Position numbers and translations under genes: made by a program
The notes under the pieces: generated by a model
Told to the model about the DNA's origin: nothing
Databases searched by the model: none
What the model saw: only the letters and a program-made list of their open reading frames with translations
Part shown: positions 1 to 5,573 of the stretch, one piece after another
Position numbering within the stretch: position 1 is the first letter of the stretch
Layout: the number at the start of each line of letters is the position of its first letter
Source of the DNA: Bacteroidales bacterium
Lineage (GTDB): Bacteria > Bacteroidota > Bacteroidia > Bacteroidales > 4484-276
NCBI GenBank assembly: GCA_018400545.1
Contig: JAGYLT010000097.1
Coordinates: 1 to 7,913, forward strand
DNA: 7,913 bases
Direction of reading: 5' to 3'

Positions 1-784
1 TGTCCTGAAGCACACTTGCCCAGCCACCAATATATCCCTCGGATTGCCTGGTGTCCTCAAAGCCGGAAATCGTGTTGAGGTAGGCGGCAGCAAACTCCGC
101 CACCAACTCTTCTTTACTGTATGCGTGTTCACCCAAACTTTGTGTGAGTTCAAAACGGTTCAGCCGCTTTTTGTGTCCGGTCGAGTGGGCCAGCTCATGA
201 AAAACGGTGCTGTAATAGCGCTCGGGCGAAATGAAGGTTTCGTGTGGTTGAACCACCACCGTATCTTTCGACGGGCTATAGTAGCTGAACGGGCAGGACT
301 GCTCAACAAACTCAGGTCCGCCATTGTCGAGATAGCTGTCCTTTATCTGTTCCGCATCCTGATGCCGCTCAAACTCCTTCTCCACATATCCGATCTGCTC
401 TGCCCATGCCTTGCCCTCAGCTGTCTCAAACCGGACCTGATCAAGGTTGTAAACAAAGTAATACCGGATGAATGGAATTCTCCTGGCCTCCTCCCCGAAC
501 TCATCCTTGATGATGGACATTTTGAAATACACCACCAGCTCCTTTTGGGTCAGGTCATCAATCCAACCTCCTTTCGACCTGATGGCTTTGATAGTTCCCC
601 ATGTATTGTATTTGTAGCCATGCTCCATGCGGGCATAGGTCAACAGCATCTCATTGATGCCGGAGTAGGGGTAACCATAAACCGACATGGCCGTGCTGGG
701 GTGAAAAAAGCTGCCAAAAGATTTTCTTTCTTTCAAGCCGCTGATGATTTTTTGGGCTACCTTATCATAAATGAAATTTGCCAT
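1..784 (-). CDS. ardC: ArdC-type antirestriction protein, 3' end cut by window edge
   Basis: The minus strand is open from an ATG at 784 to the window edge, giving 261 codons. The N-terminal part (about residues 1-125) resembles the ArdC single-stranded-DNA-binding domain, with the YNTWGTIKAI stretch at 60-69, then GGW, then a TQKELVVYFK strand. The C-terminal part is a zincin-like metallopeptidase domain: HELAHSTGH at 196-204 gives the HExxH zinc motif, and EELVAEFAAAYL at 225-236 supplies the probable third ligand region. Family members are usually about 280-310 residues, so only a short tail should be missing. ArdC proteins of mobile elements protect incoming DNA from host restriction; the peptidase-like domain is a family trait. 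The start has no Shine-Dalgarno but an A-rich leader, normal for Bacteroidota. It lies 116 bp beyond the preceding gene with no minus-direction terminator between, so read-through from promoter A is plausible. A plus-strand small RNA may oppose its leader. Confidence 0.9.
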   Translation of the reverse strand, partial: MANFIYDKVAQKIISGLKERKSFGSFFHPSTAMSVYGYPYSGINEMLLTYARMEHGYKYNTWGTIKAIRSKGGWIDDLTQKELVVYFKMSIIKDEFGEEARRIPFIRYYFVYNLDQVRFETAEGKAWAEQIGYVEKEFERHQDAEQIKDSYLDNGGPEFVEQSCPFSYYSPSKDTVVVQPHETFISPERYYSTVFHELAHSTGHKKRLNRFELTQSLGEHAYSKEELVAEFAAAYLNTISGFEDTRQSEGYIGGWASVLQD

Positions 785-811
785 AACGTTTTAATTTTTA
801 TTCAACACCGG

Positions 812-840
812 TTGTGCACACGCTTTATTCATTAATTTTG
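812..840 (+). promoter_or_regulatory. Predicted plus-strand promoter for a small RNA
   Basis: TTG at 812-814 and TAATTTTG at 833-840 fit the Bacteroidota -33 and -7 boxes (TAnnTTTG matched in full), with 18 bp between them against 20 bp in promoters A-D when counted from TTG. Transcription would start near 847 and run rightward to the terminator at 891-918. It points away from ardC, on the opposite strand. Confidence 0.45.
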
Positions 841-846
841 TAGGAG

Positions 847-918
847 TGCTGCAGCAACCCATGTTGCAGTTTACCTTCGTGTTTTTTTTTGCCCGGCTGA
901 CTACCGGGCTTTTTTTTT
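847..918 (+). ncRNA. Candidate small antisense RNA opposite the ardC leader
   Basis: No plus-strand gene explains the strong plus-direction terminator at 891-918, yet a good promoter lies just upstream at 812-840. The implied transcript is about 70 nt. It has a 5' hairpin (GCAAC 854-858, loop CCAT, GTTGC 863-867, extendable after an A-A mismatch), a short linker, and the terminator hairpin. It is complementary to the end of the zinc-protein gene and to the space between that gene and ardC, so it could regulate read-through or stability of an ardC message by base pairing. The start position is estimated from the promoter and could be off by a few bases. No known RNA family was recognised. Confidence 0.4.
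891..918 (+). terminator. Rho-independent terminator, plus direction
   Basis: GCCGGG-type hairpin: GCCCGG 891-896, loop CTGACTA 897-903, CCGGGC 904-909, followed by nine T on the plus strand. On the minus strand the hairpin is followed by A residues, so it should not stop the leftward operon efficiently. A T-run also precedes the hairpin on the plus strand. The stop codon (TAG, 901-903) of the minus-strand gene lies in the loop. Confidence 0.75.
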
Positions 919-1410
919 CTGTTGTTGGATTGTAGGTTTTCTCGTTTGCTTACGCCGCCTGCCTGAAAGCTTTATCGCAACACGCGCCTGTTCTTTCGGT
1001 TCCGGAAGTGGTTTTCGGAACTGCTCGATTCTGACAAACTCCTTTGGCTGATCAGCGGCATACCAGATACCTTTCTTTTGATAAACCATGCAGCCTTCTA
1101 TCATCAGTTGCTCTTTGCAGCTCTGGCACATGTCGCCAAGAAAACCACAGAAATGTATTTTGAAGAAATCATCTTCCGGGTCGGGCTCATTGCAGAAAGA
1201 ACACAATGGACGTCCGTCATCATCACGGTTCTGTTTTACCGTGATGATATCTTCATCGGTTAATTCCATTGATTGCCTGAAGCGTATCATGGCCTGTCCG
1301 GCCAGCTCAGCGGCTACACGTGCACGGTACGCACCGGTGCGGATGTTTTTCAGATAAAACCATGTCTTGAACTGCTTTCGCTTTAGTGCTTCGATTTCCA
1401 GTGTGATCAT
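901..1410 (-). CDS. Cys-rich zinc-binding protein of unknown function (169 aa)
   Basis: The function is not recognised. The start at 1410 is chosen because AAGGAGGT lies a few bases upstream and its ATG overlaps the TGA of the previous gene as ATGA; a longer reading frame of 202 codons exists but would overlap that gene heavily. The N-terminal half is helical (residues 1-60). The centre has a likely zinc site: C70 and C73 (CSFC), C88, then C95 and C98 (CQSC), resembling a zinc ribbon or treble clef. The tail (about 150-169) is strongly basic with runs of R and K, suggesting nucleic-acid contact. It is the second gene behind promoter A and the last before ardC. The final codons are shared with the plus-strand terminator hairpin, so the tail sequence KKKAR is partly dictated by that structure. 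Confidence 0.85.
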   Translation of the reverse strand: MITLEIEALKRKQFKTWFYLKNIRTGAYRARVAAELAGQAMIRFRQSMELTDEDIITVKQNRDDDGRPLCSFCNEPDPEDDFFKIHFCGFLGDMCQSCKEQLMIEGCMVYQKKGIWYAADQPKEFVRIEQFRKPLPEPKEQARVAIKLSGRRRKQTRKPTIQQQKKKAR

Positions 1411-1649
1411 TGCTGTACCTCCTTGTGATGTTCCTGGTTGCATGTTTCGATTTTCAGAATTTCGAACTTCTCCTTCGGAAAGTTGCGCTCGACGATTTGT
1501 TCGCACCATGATCTGAGCAATGCCTCATCGCCGTGCTGTTGATAAATTTTTGTCCTCTCCGGTGAAAACCCGATGGTGATCAGACCGGGTTGCTCGGTGA
1601 CCCGGCTGTCGGGCTCCTTTTTCGATTGAACTGTAATTTTTACTTCCAT
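1407..1649 (-). CDS. Small protein of unknown function, first gene behind promoter A (80 aa)
   Basis: Not recognised. Two adjacent ATG codons (1652 and 1649) follow AAGGAG; the second gives six bases between GGAG and ATG and is preferred. The reading frame stays open upstream, but those codons lie in the leader and include the ribosome binding site. The protein begins MEVKITVQSKKEP, is of mixed charge and has a likely helical middle (YQQHGDEALLRSWCEQIVER). There is no signal peptide or membrane segment. Its TGA overlaps the next ATG as ATGA, a classic translational-coupling arrangement, so it is probably made together with the zinc-binding protein downstream. Confidence 0.8.
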   Translation of the reverse strand: MEVKITVQSKKEPDSRVTEQPGLITIGFSPERTKIYQQHGDEALLRSWCEQIVERNFPKEKFEILKIETCNQEHHKEVQQ

Positions 1650-1700
1650 CATTGTCTCCTTTTTGTTTGTTATCAACTTGCTGTTTGTTAATTATTTATG

Positions 1701-1784
1701 GTATAAAACTAACTTATTATATGTACTAAGTCAAGCAGTTTAACATATTTAACTTAACTCATTGGACTATTGCTGCAAAAAAAA
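1701..1784 (-). promoter_or_regulatory. Promoter A with tandem GTTAAA operator
   Basis: On the minus strand: GTTAAA (1753-1748) and GTTAAA (1744-1739) 9 bp apart, TTGAC (1734-1730), 18 bp, then TAGTTTTA (1711-1704). The layout equals promoters B, C and D. The A-run at 1777-1784 lies 43 bp above TTGAC, exactly as in promoter B. It drives the two genes at 901-1649 and possibly ardC. Confidence 0.8.
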
Positions 1785-2351
1785 TCACAATGCCAGCACC
1801 TTGACGGGTATCTGCTGTTGGGCAAGGCTATCCAGGAAAACAGTAAGGCTTTCACCGGCAGCATCCAGATCATACCTGATATTTGCAGACATGCGACCTG
1901 GCAGGTAGTCATTGATCAACGTTGCAATAAACTCATGCCTTTTTCCTTTGCGCTTCCGCAAGGTCAACACCTGGTCACCTGTATGTTTTGGCAAGGCTTC
2001 TTTTATGGCTGCTTTGATAAGATCGTTGAGAAAAACCTCAGGTGCATTGTATCTGATTTTATGACAGCGCCGGATCATCTTCTGGATTTCAGCATCAACT
2101 TTGTCGTCAGAGGATATCATCAGCAATGCTTTGATGCGGTGGGTTACCCTGTTGTATTCAATCTGCTTTCGCAAATGCAGCAGCTGCGCCAATGCTCTTT
2201 TATCGCCCGTGCTTTTCAGTTCACTAAACAGCTTGTTGTACCTGTCCACCATCGTTGGTCTCCTGTCGAAATGGTTTTCGGTGTCAGCGGTGGTTAACTG
2301 ACCGATCAGCGTTTCTTTCTCAATTCCATGAATTGCTTTTGAATAGCCCAT
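1785..2351 (-). CDS. Basic helical protein of unknown function, last gene of the radC operon (188 aa)
   Basis: Not recognised. The chosen ATG at 2351 sits two bases after the TGA of the previous gene. A second ATG at 2252 (residue 34, MVDRYNKLF) has a much better Shine-Dalgarno (AGGAGA, seven bases upstream) and would give a 155-aa protein; one or both may be used. The protein is rich in K and R and appears mainly helical, with heptad-like segments around residues 34-120 (DRYNKLFSELKS, ALAQLLHLRKQIEY) and a basic patch LTLRKRKGKRHEF near 141-153, which suggests nucleic-acid or structural binding. No catalytic motif is visible. The TGA is followed by a T-run on the minus strand, without a hairpin, and then promoter A. 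Confidence 0.8.
   Translation of the reverse strand: MGYSKAIHGIEKETLIGQLTTADTENHFDRRPTMVDRYNKLFSELKSTGDKRALAQLLHLRKQIEYNRVTHRIKALLMISSDDKVDAEIQKMIRRCHKIRYNAPEVFLNDLIKAAIKEALPKHTGDQVLTLRKRKGKRHEFIATLINDYLPGRMSANIRYDLDAAGESLTVFLDSLAQQQIPVKVLAL
2259..2264 (-). promoter_or_regulatory. Internal Shine-Dalgarno deciding an alternative start
   Basis: AGGAGA on the minus strand, followed after seven bases (counted from GGAG) by an in-frame ATG at 2252. The annotated upstream ATG at 2351 lacks such a site. Either the true start is 2252 or the gene makes two forms. Confidence 0.5.
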
Positions 2352-2353
2352 TG

Positions 2354-2623
2354 TCAATCGCTTTTTAGGTTTGTGGTATCCTCGCAATCGTTGCAATATG
2401 GATGCAGCATTTCTGTTCCTGATGCTTTGTGGCTCACTTCTCCGGTATTGGGGTTGACCCATCTGAGCACCAGCACATTGGTTCCACCGCAAAACCGGCA
2501 ACGTTCAACCACTTCAGACAATCCAGCGACTTTAGAGTGCTTTTTCTTTTGCTGCGACCGGCCTGCATTGTTATTGCGAAGTGACCGACCGTGAGCTTCC
2601 CTGTTGTCATTTGTAGTTGTCAT
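2354..2623 (-). CDS. Small zinc-ribbon protein (89 aa)
   Basis: Function unknown. The start at 2623 is chosen because its ATG overlaps the TGA of the preceding gene as ATGA. An in-frame ATG at 2647 would overlap further and has no better ribosome site. The first 30 residues are polar and probably disordered (NDNREAHGRSLRNNN, then QQKKKHSK). The rest has a four-Cys zinc ribbon: CRFC at 42-45 and CNDC at 77-80, separated by a beta-rich stretch. Small proteins of this shape often bind nucleic acid or another protein, but nothing here shows which. It is fifth in the operon behind promoter B and lies two bases before the last gene. It is the second cysteine-based zinc protein in the window. Confidence 0.8.
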   Translation of the reverse strand: MTTTNDNREAHGRSLRNNNAGRSQQKKKHSKVAGLSEVVERCRFCGGTNVLVLRWVNPNTGEVSHKASGTEMLHPYCNDCEDTTNLKSD

Positions 2624-3126
2624 GATTGCGCATTTTTGGATTTCCATTCGATATAGACACCGTAACCACCGGTAACTTTTTCAACAATGGTTTCGTAACC
2701 TGCATGCTGGTAGGCTTCACTGTTGGCCTCGCCATGCATCGTGGAGATCTCGGCTGAAGATACCAGCTTGTACCATCTTCCTTGCTTTTCGATGGCTCCT
2801 TTGGCCACGATGGTAAACCCCGCCTTTTTTGGCTCGGGATCAATCCCGGGAATACCTTGCGAGGCAAAGACCATGTTCAGCGTTTTTATGATCTGGTGGC
2901 CGCGCACGTAATAAATCTTTGCGCCTTTCTCCTGTACCCAAATTTTGTATTCCAGCAACTTTCCGGTCCGCACAGGCTCGATGCTGATTAGCTGAATGTT
3001 TCCGTCAGCATCAATGAGCTTTGAAAGGCCAATCGCTTTTACACGACCGAAACAGCGGTACCGAACCGGCATGAAACCTTCCCGGAGCAATCGTTTACCC
3101 ACTTTTGTCCTTCTGATATCATCCAT
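2620..3126 (-). CDS. Hypothetical protein of the radC operon (168 aa)
   Basis: Not recognised. The ATG at 3126 is used because GGAGG lies five bases upstream; a TTG slightly further up would put the ribosome site inside the gene. It overlaps the end of the previous gene by eight bases, and its own TGA overlaps the next ATG as ATGA. The N-terminus is basic (MDDIRRTKVGKRLLREG). The middle looks beta-rich (LLEYKIWVQEKGAKIYYV), and the C-terminal half repeats a strand-like pattern (FTIVAKGAIEKQGRWYKLV, then YGVYIEWKSK). No signal peptide, membrane segment or catalytic motif is seen. It may be an accessory-element protein; no further call is justified. Confidence 0.8.
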   Translation of the reverse strand: MDDIRRTKVGKRLLREGFMPVRYRCFGRVKAIGLSKLIDADGNIQLISIEPVRTGKLLEYKIWVQEKGAKIYYVRGHQIIKTLNMVFASQGIPGIDPEPKKAGFTIVAKGAIEKQGRWYKLVSSAEISTMHGEANSEAYQHAGYETIVEKVTGGYGVYIEWKSKNAQS

Positions 3127-3445
3127 TGCAACCTCCAATCTTATTGATCAGACCTCTGATCATGGGATGGACTTGCGTGTTGCGCTGGAATTCAACCGGA
3201 CGCTCTTTGGCTGTTTGGTGATAAACCTGCTGCAACTGTTCATCCATCCAGTTCATGGCAAACTGATCTCCGCAGCGGGTTACACTGCCGCTGAGTTTTT
3301 TCAGGTACCGGTAAACGAAGTTTGTTTGCTTGTTCTCCAGGTTGTAAATTCCGGCAATGCGTTCTGCGAACTCCGGGAAAGTTACAGTTTCCTTGTCGTT
3401 TAGAATGTGACCAAAGCTGATCACTGCATCTTTAAGTGTATACAT
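3119..3445 (-). CDS. Hypothetical protein downstream of radC (108 aa)
   Basis: Not recognised. AAGGAGG lies five bases before the ATG at 3445, and the gene begins 14 bases after the radC stop codon. It appears mainly helical. Residues 20-60 (VTFPEFAERIAGIYN, then TNFVYRYLKKLSG) could form a small helix-turn-helix-like bundle, and the C-terminal third is polar (HQTAKERPVEFQRN). There is a single cysteine near the middle and one at the C-terminal end (GGCNG). Its stop overlaps the start of the next gene by eight bases, so translation is probably coupled. A DNA-binding role is possible but rests only on the helical look. Confidence 0.8.
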   Translation of the reverse strand: MYTLKDAVISFGHILNDKETVTFPEFAERIAGIYNLENKQTNFVYRYLKKLSGSVTRCGDQFAMNWMDEQLQQVYHQTAKERPVEFQRNTQVHPMIRGLINKIGGCNG

Positions 3446-3459
3446 AAATACCTCCTTGT

Positions 3460-3945
3460 TTAAATTATGCCTTCATCGGCAAATGAATAGTAGCGTTCTT
3501 CGGTCAAAATGATATGGTCAAGCAATTTCACATCCAGCAGTTTCAATGCGGCATGCATCCGTTCAGTGAGCTTTCTGTCTTCATTGCTTGGCTTTGGATT
3601 GCCTGATGGGTGGTTATGGGCCAGGATACAACAGCAACTGTGGCTGAGCACCACAGCCTGTGCAACAATCTTGATGTCACATACGGTGCCTGCTACCCCA
3701 CCTTGTGATATTTTCACCACACCGTTGATGGCATTTCTGCGATTGAGCAGCATCAGGTACATCTCTTCGTGGTGATCAATGATGCTGGCAAAGAAAGGCA
3801 TCAGCGTCTCATAGCTGTCCCTTGAATTGGTAATTGACTTTTTTCGCCCATTGCCCAACGTCCGGTAGCTCAGGTAGGCTTCTGCAACACCACTCTGCCT
3901 GAGTAAACCAAGCACGGTTTTGGTTTCCTTTTCTCTCCTGCTCAT
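3460..3945 (-). CDS. radC: RadC-like JAB domain protein (161 aa)
   Basis: This is a RadC-family JAB/MPN metalloprotein. E60/E61 precede the first strand (MYLMLLNRRN), and the metal signature is present: H110, H112, P113, S114, G115, then S120 and D123, giving HxHPSG with a downstream D. The LLDHIIL strand at 141-147 and the following YYSF also match the family. Chromosomal RadC proteins are about 220 residues with an N-terminal helix-hairpin-helix region; here only a short leader (1-40) precedes the JAB domain. This short form is common in Bacteroidota mobile elements. The biochemical role of RadC is unsettled; an original link to DNA repair has not held up. AAAGGAGGG lies before the ATG at 3945, which overlaps the stop of the previous gene as ATGA. 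It is the second gene of the six behind promoter B. Confidence 0.92.
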   Translation of the reverse strand: MSRREKETKTVLGLLRQSGVAEAYLSYRTLGNGRKKSITNSRDSYETLMPFFASIIDHHEEMYLMLLNRRNAINGVVKISQGGVAGTVCDIKIVAQAVVLSHSCCCILAHNHPSGNPKPSNEDRKLTERMHAALKLLDVKLLDHIILTEERYYSFADEGII

Positions 3946-4229
3946 GATGCCCTCCTTTGCTTTCTGATTAACCGGTAAAGCACATCTTCCTGCTCGCGTC
4001 GCGCAAGCTTCAGGTAAGCTGTTTTGGTGTGTCCATTTGGTTTGCCCATCAACCGGACAAACTTTCTGAACAGTCCTGCATCTGTCAGGCTGGTGATGTA
4101 CTTAGGCATCCGGGGTGAACCTACAGCGCCTCTGATCATGTTGACTGCTCTGAGCATTTCCTCGCTCTCTGGCAGTCTGAGGGTGTCTATGCTTGCCCCT
4201 CTCTGTAAAATTACGTTTGTTGTATCCAT
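3942..4229 (-). CDS. Small basic protein, first gene of the radC operon (95 aa)
   Basis: Not recognised. The ATG at 4229 is the first in the leader of promoter B and has no strong Shine-Dalgarno; the leader is A-rich, which fits normal Bacteroidota initiation, whereas most downstream genes of the operon use GGAGG-type sites. The protein is basic, with a likely helical N-terminal half (LRLPESEEMLRAVNMIRGAV) and a basic C-terminal helix (AYLKLARREQEDVLYRLIRK) ending KQRRAS. No cysteine pairs, signal peptide or membrane segment is seen. The TGA overlaps the radC ATG, so the two proteins are probably made in linked amounts. It could bind DNA or partner with RadC; neither is shown. Confidence 0.8.
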   Translation of the reverse strand: MDTTNVILQRGASIDTLRLPESEEMLRAVNMIRGAVGSPRMPKYITSLTDAGLFRKFVRLMGKPNGHTKTAYLKLARREQEDVLYRLIRKQRRAS

Positions 4230-4273
4230 CGGTGCTTCGTGTTTTGGTTATGTTTGTGTTTGATTTGTGATTG

Positions 4274-4354
4274 TAAATCTAACTAATTTTATGTACTATG
4301 TCAATCAATTTAACTTATTTAACTTAATCTATTAGACCATTAAGACAAAAAAAA
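4274..4354 (-). promoter_or_regulatory. Promoter B with tandem GTTAAA operator
   Basis: On the minus strand: GTTAAA (4323-4318) and GTTAAA (4314-4309), TTGAC (4304-4300), 18 bp, TAGATTTA (4281-4274). It shares with promoter A the spacer start AGTACAT and the A-run (4347-4354) exactly 43 bp above TTGAC. The leader to the ATG at 4229 is about 35-40 nt. It drives the six-gene radC operon. Confidence 0.82.
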
Positions 4355-4358
4355 TCCC

Positions 4359-4748
4359 TTACGCTGTTTGGAAAACGAATCGCTGCAGGATTGTCAGCAT
4401 TTTCAATGCGTGTTCCATCGGGCCAAAGAACTTCAGGGTAATGGCTACATGGTGTTTCCCCTTCCGGTCGGCGCCGGAGATATGAAAATAGTATCCCTCA
4501 CTGTTGCCTTCCACCACATCGGCGTAAATGTTTGCCAACAGTGGCAGCTCTTCTTCCGGTTTGTTCGGATAGATGGTGATGTAATCAAAACGGTCCAGCG
4601 CATTGCCCTCATCCCACGGTACCAGGTGGAGGTAATCCTCCAAAGCTTCAAGCAGCTCTTTGTGTGTAGCCATCCTGTCAAAGGTGACATATCCCTGCCG
4701 GTCGCATGGCTTGTATTTCCAAATCTCGAATGTTTCAGTGTTTACCAT
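4359..4748 (-). CDS. Hypothetical acidic protein, last gene behind promoter C (129 aa)
   Basis: Not recognised. AGGAGGAA lies four bases before the ATG at 4748, and the stop codon of the previous gene (TAG) is the first part of that ribosome site, so termination and initiation are coupled. The protein is soluble and looks alpha/beta: strands around EIWKYKPCDRQGYVTF, a helix at THKELLEALEDYLHLV, then FDYITIYPN, and a late strand pair (YYFHISGADRKGKHHVAITLKFF) followed by a C-terminal helix. There is no signal peptide or membrane segment. The stop TAA is followed within a few bases by a T-run and then promoter B, without a hairpin that I can see. Confidence 0.8.
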   Translation of the reverse strand: MVNTETFEIWKYKPCDRQGYVTFDRMATHKELLEALEDYLHLVPWDEGNALDRFDYITIYPNKPEEELPLLANIYADVVEGNSEGYYFHISGADRKGKHHVAITLKFFGPMEHALKMLTILQRFVFQTA

Positions 4749-4756
4749 GATTCCTC

Positions 4757-5023
4757 CTACATATAAAGTGTTTGCTGATAGTATTCCAGATCATCACCGT
4801 CCATTTCCACGGTATCATCTTCATAGCGCTCAATCAGGTCGTCAAGGTTGAGGTCTCTTGACATAAAGCCATGATCAGCCGAGGCCATGATGCGCAGGTG
4901 ATCAATGATGTATGCCCTTGCGTTGCTATCATCCCGGCAGGCAACCTCCAGCAGATCGATTGATTTGTTGAGGGCTATCTGCGCCAGTTCAACCAATTCG
5001 CTCTTTTTAACTTGTTTGTTCAT
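4757..5023 (-). CDS. Small acidic helical protein (88 aa)
   Basis: Not recognised. AAGGAGGAG lies just before the ATG at 5023, inside the end of the preceding gene, with which it overlaps by 17 bases in another frame. The N-terminal two thirds look helical (ELVELAQIALNKSIDLLEVA, then AYIIDHLRIMASA). The C-terminus is strongly acidic (DLNLDDLIERYEDDTVEMDGDD). Small acidic proteins on mobile elements sometimes mimic DNA or bind host proteins, including antirestriction proteins such as ArdA and Ocr, but those are longer and no specific resemblance is seen. The acidic tail is the only hint. It is third of four genes behind promoter C. Confidence 0.8.
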   Translation of the reverse strand: MNKQVKKSELVELAQIALNKSIDLLEVACRDDSNARAYIIDHLRIMASADHGFMSRDLNLDDLIERYEDDTVEMDGDDLEYYQQTLYM

Positions 5024-5222
5024 TGTTACTCCTCCTTATGTTTATGGTGTTATGAATATGAATTCGGCACATTAAAAGTGCCTGATAAATTGCGTATGCT
5101 TCATCATGGTTTTCAAAAATGAAGGTGTTTGGTTCGCGGTATTTTGCTTTAATGCCGGTTTGGGCGATCATGCCGATTGTTTGCCAGAGTCCTTTTTGGG
5201 TTATTTGAATGCTGTATTCCAT
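5007..5222 (-). CDS. Small hypothetical protein (71 aa)
   Basis: Not recognised. The ATG at 5222 is chosen because GGAGG lies eight bases upstream; the in-frame ATG at 5237 would place that ribosome site within the coding sequence. The protein has an amphipathic beginning (MEYSIQITQKGLWQTIGMIA), a short strand (NTFIFENHDEAYAIYQALL) and a polar end. The last codons encode RRS because the DNA there doubles as the AAGGAGGAG ribosome site of the next gene. It starts 18 bases after the first gene behind promoter C and is surely co-transcribed with it. Confidence 0.75.
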   Translation of the reverse strand: MEYSIQITQKGLWQTIGMIAQTGIKAKYREPNTFIFENHDEAYAIYQALLMCRIHIHNTINIRRSNNEQTS

Positions 5223-5240
5223 CGCGTTAACCTCCATCCT

Positions 5241-5441
5241 TTAGCGAACCTCCTGCGCCAAAAAGCCATCCAACAAATCGTTGACACTTTCTGCATCGGT
5301 TTCGTTTTCTGTTTTAAAATCTATTGTTGTCCAGAAGTCTCCTTCATCGGACACCTGCGGGCACATTTCCGGGAAACAATTCATGGCGGCCTCCAGGAAC
5401 TCATTTGTTTTGCTGTTTGGGATTTGAACGCTTGTTGTCAT
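5241..5441 (-). CDS. Small acidic protein, first gene behind promoter C (66 aa)
   Basis: Not recognised. The ATG at 5441 follows AAAGGAGTTA with suitable spacing. The protein is acidic (about 14 D/E against few basic residues), with the middle CFPEMCPQVSDEGDFWTTIDF holding two cysteines five residues apart and a helical acidic tail (DAESVNDLLDGFLAQEV). No membrane segment or signal peptide is present. It is followed after 18 bases by the next start. As the first gene behind promoter C it should respond directly to whatever binds the GTTAAA pair. Its size and charge would suit a small inhibitor, but this is only a guess. Confidence 0.75.
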   Translation of the reverse strand: MTTSVQIPNSKTNEFLEAAMNCFPEMCPQVSDEGDFWTTIDFKTENETDAESVNDLLDGFLAQEVR

Positions 5442-5487
5442 CTTCTAACTCCTTTCTTATTAAGTGTTTATGTTTGTTATTAGATTG

Positions 5488-5568
5488 TAAAACTAACAAA
5501 TTTGAAGTCCGAAGTCAAGCAGTTTAACTTATTTAACTTATTGTCTATTAGATACATATAATATATCA
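5488..5568 (-). promoter_or_regulatory. Promoter C with tandem GTTAAA operator
   Basis: On the minus strand: GTTAAA (5537-5532) and GTTAAA (5528-5523), TTGAC (5518-5514), 18 bp, TAGTTTTA (5495-5488). It shares a 24-bp exact block (5505-5528) with promoter D (6574-6597), and CATATAAT further up (plus strand) also recurs there. It drives the four genes at 4359-5441. Confidence 0.82.
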
Positions 5569-5573
5569 ACAGG

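Noticed and set aside
44..835. Long plus-strand open frame (263 codons)
   Set aside because: It lies opposite ardC, whose minus-strand product has clear domain motifs (HELAH, DNA-binding region). The plus-strand product has no recognisable features and is an antisense shadow.
891..918. Hairpin as a terminator of the leftward zinc-protein operon
   Set aside because: On the minus strand the stem is followed by A residues, not T; only plus-direction termination fits.
1770..2297. Plus-strand open frame of 175 codons
   Set aside because: It is the antisense of the last gene of the radC operon, crosses an operon end, and has no ribosome site or promoter of its own.
2607..2867. Minus-strand frame of 86 codons within the 168-aa gene
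   Set aside because: It overlaps a better-supported gene in another frame, and the product looks like out-of-frame translation (many P, S, R).
2996..3403. Plus-strand open frame of 135 codons
   Set aside because: It is antisense to two well-coupled minus-strand genes with strong ribosome sites.
4368..4766. Plus-strand open frame of 132 codons
   Set aside because: It is antisense to the 129-aa gene at 4359-4748, which has AGGAGGAA and coupling to its neighbour.
4757..5023. ArdA or Ocr-like antirestriction DNA mimic
   Set aside because: Only the acidic C-terminus hints at this; the length is too short and no family motif is visible.
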